8,080 nt of DNA from Bacteroidota bacterium (GTDB lineage: Bacteria; Bacteroidota; Bacteroidia; UKL13-3), in the NCBI GenBank assembly GCA_004293295.1, contig RDYC01000290.1, positions 1 through 8,080 on the forward strand. Direction: 5' to 3'. Positions within the stretch are counted from its first letter, which is position 1. Each line of letters starts with the position of its first letter. Shown in pieces: positions 6,933 through 8,080 of the stretch. A model generated the notes under the pieces. That model was not told where the DNA came from and made no database searches. It was given only the letters and a program-made list of their open reading frames with translations. Both the position numbers and the translations under genes were made by a program.

Positions 6933-7159
6933 TAAGCAACCTCCTTAAGGGATTTACCTGAAGCCAACAATTTTGCATATTGTAATGCAGCTATAATATC
7001 CTCTTTTTCCAACTCTTCATGGTCGGCAAGAATTTCATCAAACGACATTTCGCTGCCAACCAAATCCAATATGACTTCAACTGGCCAGCGCATATTTCTT
7101 ATGCAAGGCTTGCCGTGGCAAATGGTTTCGTCAATTGTGATTCTGTTTAAATAATTCAT
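6932..7159 (-). CDS. DUF433 protein, probable antitoxin
   Basis: A 75-residue protein from ATG 7159. The core GKPCIRNMRWPVEVILDLV (residues 16-34) is the DUF433 hallmark (GKPCIrGtRipV in most members). It is followed by MSFDEILADHEELEKEDIIA and AALQYAKLL, the helical part that forms the predicted DNA-binding or partner-binding region. Asn-Met-Arg-Trp replaces the more usual Gly-Thr-Arg-Ile, a modest departure. DUF433 is usually found next to DUF5615 as the antitoxin, as here. The frame extends to a TTG codon at 7174, but ATG 7159 gives the usual family start MNYLNRITID. It begins 18 bp after the stop of the acyl-CoA dehydrogenase gene and overlaps the toxin start by one base. No promoter of its own is evident in the short upstream gap. 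Confidence 0.85.
   Translation of the reverse strand: MNYLNRITIDETICHGKPCIRNMRWPVEVILDLVGSEMSFDEILADHEELEKEDIIAALQYAKLLASGKSLKEVA
6940..6946 (-). promoter_or_regulatory. Strong Shine-Dalgarno sequence for the DUF5615 toxin gene
   Basis: On the minus strand AAGGAGG is followed by 7 bases and the toxin ATG. It lies inside the last codons of the antitoxin gene (Lys-Glu-Val-Ala-stop). Bacteroidota genes rarely use such motifs, and none of the other starts seen here has one, so it stands out. Together with the TAATG overlap it suggests translational coupling of toxin to antitoxin. Chance agreement with the Lys-Glu-Val codons is possible. Confidence 0.6.
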
Positions 7160-7177
7160 ACCCGAAGATAGCAAATA

Positions 7178-8080
7178 TTACGCAAACGCATTTTCACCCG
7201 TTACATCCAATCCGGTAATCAACAAGTGGATATCGTGTGTTCCTTCATACGTAACTACAGATTCTAAATTCATCATGTGGCGCATACTCGGGTATTCACC
7301 GGTAATGCCCATACCACCTAACATTTGGCGGGCATTGCGGGCCACGTTTAAAGCCAAATCAACATTATTACGTTTGGCCATACTAATTTGTGCAGGAGTA
7401 GCCCTGCCTTCATTCATCAATACCCCTAAACGCCAAGTTAACAATTGCGCTTTGGTAATCTCGGTAATCATTTCGGCCAATTTCTTTTGTTGCAACTGGA
7501 AACCCGCAATAGGTTTACCAAACTGCACACGCTCTTTGCTATAACGCAATGCGGTATCATAACAATCCATCGCAGCTCCTATGGCTCCCCATGCTATACC
7601 ATAGCGGGCACTGTTTAAGCAAGTTAACGGGCCTTTTAAGCCTTCCACACCGGGTAAAATATTTTCAATCGGTACTTTTACATCATTAAACACCAACTCG
7701 CCAGTAGCACTTGCACGTAAGCTCCATTTGTTGTGTGTTTCAGGGGTGCTAAAACCTTCCATGCCACGCTCAACAATAAGGCCCTTAATTTTACCTTGTT
7801 CGTTTTTAGCCCAAACTACGGCCACATCAGCAAATGGTGAATTGGAAATCCACATTTTTGCTCCGTTTAATATCACATGTTTGCCATCACCTGCATCTTT
7901 AAAATTGGTGGTCATTCCACCCGGGTCAGAACCGTGATTAGGTTCTGTTAGGCCAAAACAGCCCAGCCATTCGCCTTTGGCCAGTTTTGGCAGGTATTTA
8001 TGGCGTTGCTCTTCGTTTCCAAATTTATAAATAGGGTACATTACCAATGAGCCTTGCACCGAAGCCGTAGAACGCACCCC
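7178..8080 (-). CDS. Glutaryl-CoA dehydrogenase-like acyl-CoA dehydrogenase, C-terminal 300 residues (runs off right edge)
   Basis: The frame enters from beyond base 8080 reading GVRSTASVQGSLVMYPIYKF, so the N-terminal part and the true start are outside the window. Visible acyl-CoA dehydrogenase signatures include GCFGLTEPNHGSDPGGM (the FAD/substrate loop), KMWISNSPFADVAVVWA, WSLRASATGELVF, CLNSARYGIAWGAIGA, RVQFGKPI and QMLGGMGITGEY. The segment VVTYEGTHDIHLLITGLDVT matches the glutaryl-CoA dehydrogenase end, and its Glu (codon 7244-7246) aligns with the catalytic base of that enzyme. It would oxidise and decarboxylate glutaryl-CoA to crotonyl-CoA in lysine/tryptophan breakdown. Resemblance to human glutaryl-CoA dehydrogenase along the whole visible stretch is strong from memory. 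A related acyl-CoA dehydrogenase with another substrate is the alternative. It is the first visible gene of the four-gene run, and the antitoxin gene follows 18 bp after its stop. Confidence 0.9.
   Translation of the reverse strand, partial: GVRSTASVQGSLVMYPIYKFGNEEQRHKYLPKLAKGEWLGCFGLTEPNHGSDPGGMTTNFKDAGDGKHVILNGAKMWISNSPFADVAVVWAKNEQGKIKGLIVERGMEGFSTPETHNKWSLRASATGELVFNDVKVPIENILPGVEGLKGPLTCLNSARYGIAWGAIGAAMDCYDTALRYSKERVQFGKPIAGFQLQQKKLAEMITEITKAQLLTWRLGVLMNEGRATPAQISMAKRNNVDLALNVARNARQMLGGMGITGEYPSMRHMMNLESVVTYEGTHDIHLLITGLDVTGENAFA

Noticed and set aside
7160..7174. TTG start at 7174 for the DUF433 gene
   Set aside because: ATG 7159 gives the usual family N-terminus MNYLNRITID. The five extra residues add nothing recognisable.

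Overview
All eight recognisable genes lie on the minus strand, so the window reads from right to left. The base composition is AT-rich. Other signs point to a member of the Bacteroidota, probably of the Chitinophagales/Sphingobacteriales kind: a C-terminal type IX secretion (T9SS) sorting domain, Bacteroidota-style promoter boxes (TAnnTTTG), mostly absent Shine-Dalgarno sequences, and a membrane-anchored TPR regulator with a cytoplasmic LuxR-like helix-turn-helix. The species cannot be named from this sequence.

Right part (5164-8080): a tightly packed run of four genes. It starts with the 3' part of a glutaryl-CoA dehydrogenase-like acyl-CoA dehydrogenase that enters from beyond the right edge. 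A DUF433/DUF5615 toxin-antitoxin pair follows, then a phosphoglucomutase/phosphomannomutase. Gaps are 18 bp, a 1-bp overlap and 2 bp, so co-transcription is likely. A textbook intrinsic terminator at 5112-5140 closes the unit.

Left part (1-5111): a putative regulator and secreted targets. A 581-residue one-component regulator (signal sequence, extracytoplasmic TPRs, one membrane helix, coiled coil, DNA-binding HTH) precedes a two-gene unit. The first gene of that unit encodes a secreted protein joining a DJ-1/PfpI domain, a ThuA-like domain, a beta-sandwich and a T9SS sorting domain. Nine bases downstream begins a second secreted protein that runs off the left edge.

The most striking non-coding signal is the palindrome GTATAC. 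I find six copies in the window, all in the two intergenic regions that flank the regulator gene. Each region carries one GTATAC-N5-GTATAC pair (15 of 17 bases identical between the two) plus one copy within AGGTATACAA. Copies within the pairs are 11 bp apart, one DNA turn. At the secreted-protein gene the sites lie just upstream of a good candidate promoter, as activator sites would. At the regulator gene one copy lies inside the candidate promoter spacer. My working hypothesis is a membrane-spanning sensor-regulator that controls itself and the secreted DJ-1/ThuA operon through these sites. This is inferred from sequence layout only.
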